Source: Polyodon spathula (Eukaryota; Chordata; Actinopteri; Acipenseriformes; Polyodontidae). Taken from it: DNA of 64,000 nt. Positions 63,838 through 64,000 of the stretch are shown piece by piece. A model generated the notes under the pieces. It had not been told where the DNA came from, searched no databases, and was given only the letters and a program-made list of their open reading frames with translations. The stretch spans positions 34,485,774-34,549,773 of the forward strand of contig NC_054548.1 in assembly GCF_017654505.1 (NCBI RefSeq), given 5' to 3'. A program made the position numbers and the translations under genes. Within the stretch, counting starts at the first letter, position 1; each line of letters starts with the position of its first letter.

Positions 63838-64000
63838 TATCACAGGTAGATGAAGAAAAAAAAATAGCAAATATATTAAATGATTACTTTTCACAAGTTT
63901 TTACAAAGGAAGATACGGACAACATGCCCCACATGTCATCCAGTTCCTATCCAGTTTTAAATAACTTTAGCATAACTGAGGCAGAAGTGTTAAAGGGACT
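63838..64000 (+). pseudogene. CR1/L2-type LINE reverse transcriptase fragment, running off the window
   Basis: From 63846 the frame reads VDEEKKIANILNDYFSQVFT, KEDTDNMPHM, and later NNFSITEAEVLKGL with no stop to the end. This is the conserved stretch between the endonuclease and the reverse transcriptase core of CR1/L2 LINEs. It has no ATG, so the frame is only part of a longer coding region beyond 64000. Confidence 0.8.

Overview
The window is nuclear DNA from a vertebrate. Two multi-exon genes with GT-AG introns are read from the + strand: the 3' two-thirds of SYNJ1 (synaptojanin 1) from 3793 to about 45420, and all of CFAP298 (C21orf59/kurly) from 47747 to about 62235. The same two genes sit side by side, in the same order and on the same strand, on human chromosome 21. 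The repeats point to a ray-finned fish: DD34E Tc1 transposons, a CR1/L2-type LINE, many small LTR elements, hAT- and piggyBac-like elements. I lean to a non-teleost such as sturgeon, paddlefish or gar, but the sequence does not prove this.

SYNJ1: exons at 3793-12977 encode the C-terminal half of the Sac1 phosphoinositide phosphatase, including the CLDCLDRT catalytic loop. Exons at 17194-22100 encode the inositol 5-phosphatase. Exons at 22085-23222 encode the RRM-like module. Exons at 27813-39425 encode the proline-rich domain. Two alternative ends follow. A tiny exon at 40197-40217 gives the short (145 kDa type) tail, and a large exon at 43201-43992 gives the long (170 kDa type) tail with four NPF motifs and a WVTF motif. 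The first ~270 codons lie left of the window. CFAP298 has seven coding exons giving 290 codons, the same length as the human protein, with an RFX X-box-like site about 320 bp upstream of its start.

The introns and flanks hold most of the mobile DNA. Left end: a Tc1 copy split by an intact small LTR element (608-2556) with a 5-bp duplication. 5.5-9.8 kb: three Tc1 copies in a row. 20.4-21.2 kb: a LINE 3' end. 23.5-26.1 kb: an LTR element with three tandem-repeat arrays. 26.5-27.3 kb: a fold-back LTR insertion. 29.9-31.0 kb: a gypsy RNase H fragment. 31.7-34.3 kb: two Tc1 families abutting. 36.5-37.2 kb: a MITE. 49.5-51.0 kb: a non-autonomous hAT element with a perfect 8-bp duplication. 52.3-53.8 kb: another Tc1. 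54.1-56.9 kb: a third copy of the small LTR family. 57.3 kb: a fold-back element. 59.6-60.1 kb: a piggyBac-like element at TTAA. 60.2-60.9 kb: an LTR. 63.84 kb to the end: a LINE fragment running off the window.

The most unusual signals are in the LTR elements. Six LTRs of different sequence each carry a 47-65 bp imperfect palindrome directly upstream of the TATA box, and five of the six have an ATTAATT-like centre. Three elements share an unusual gag-like protein (zinc knuckles, then a W-rich EIWDWLM/RDGERWE block, then expandable proline-rich repeats) with no visible pol.
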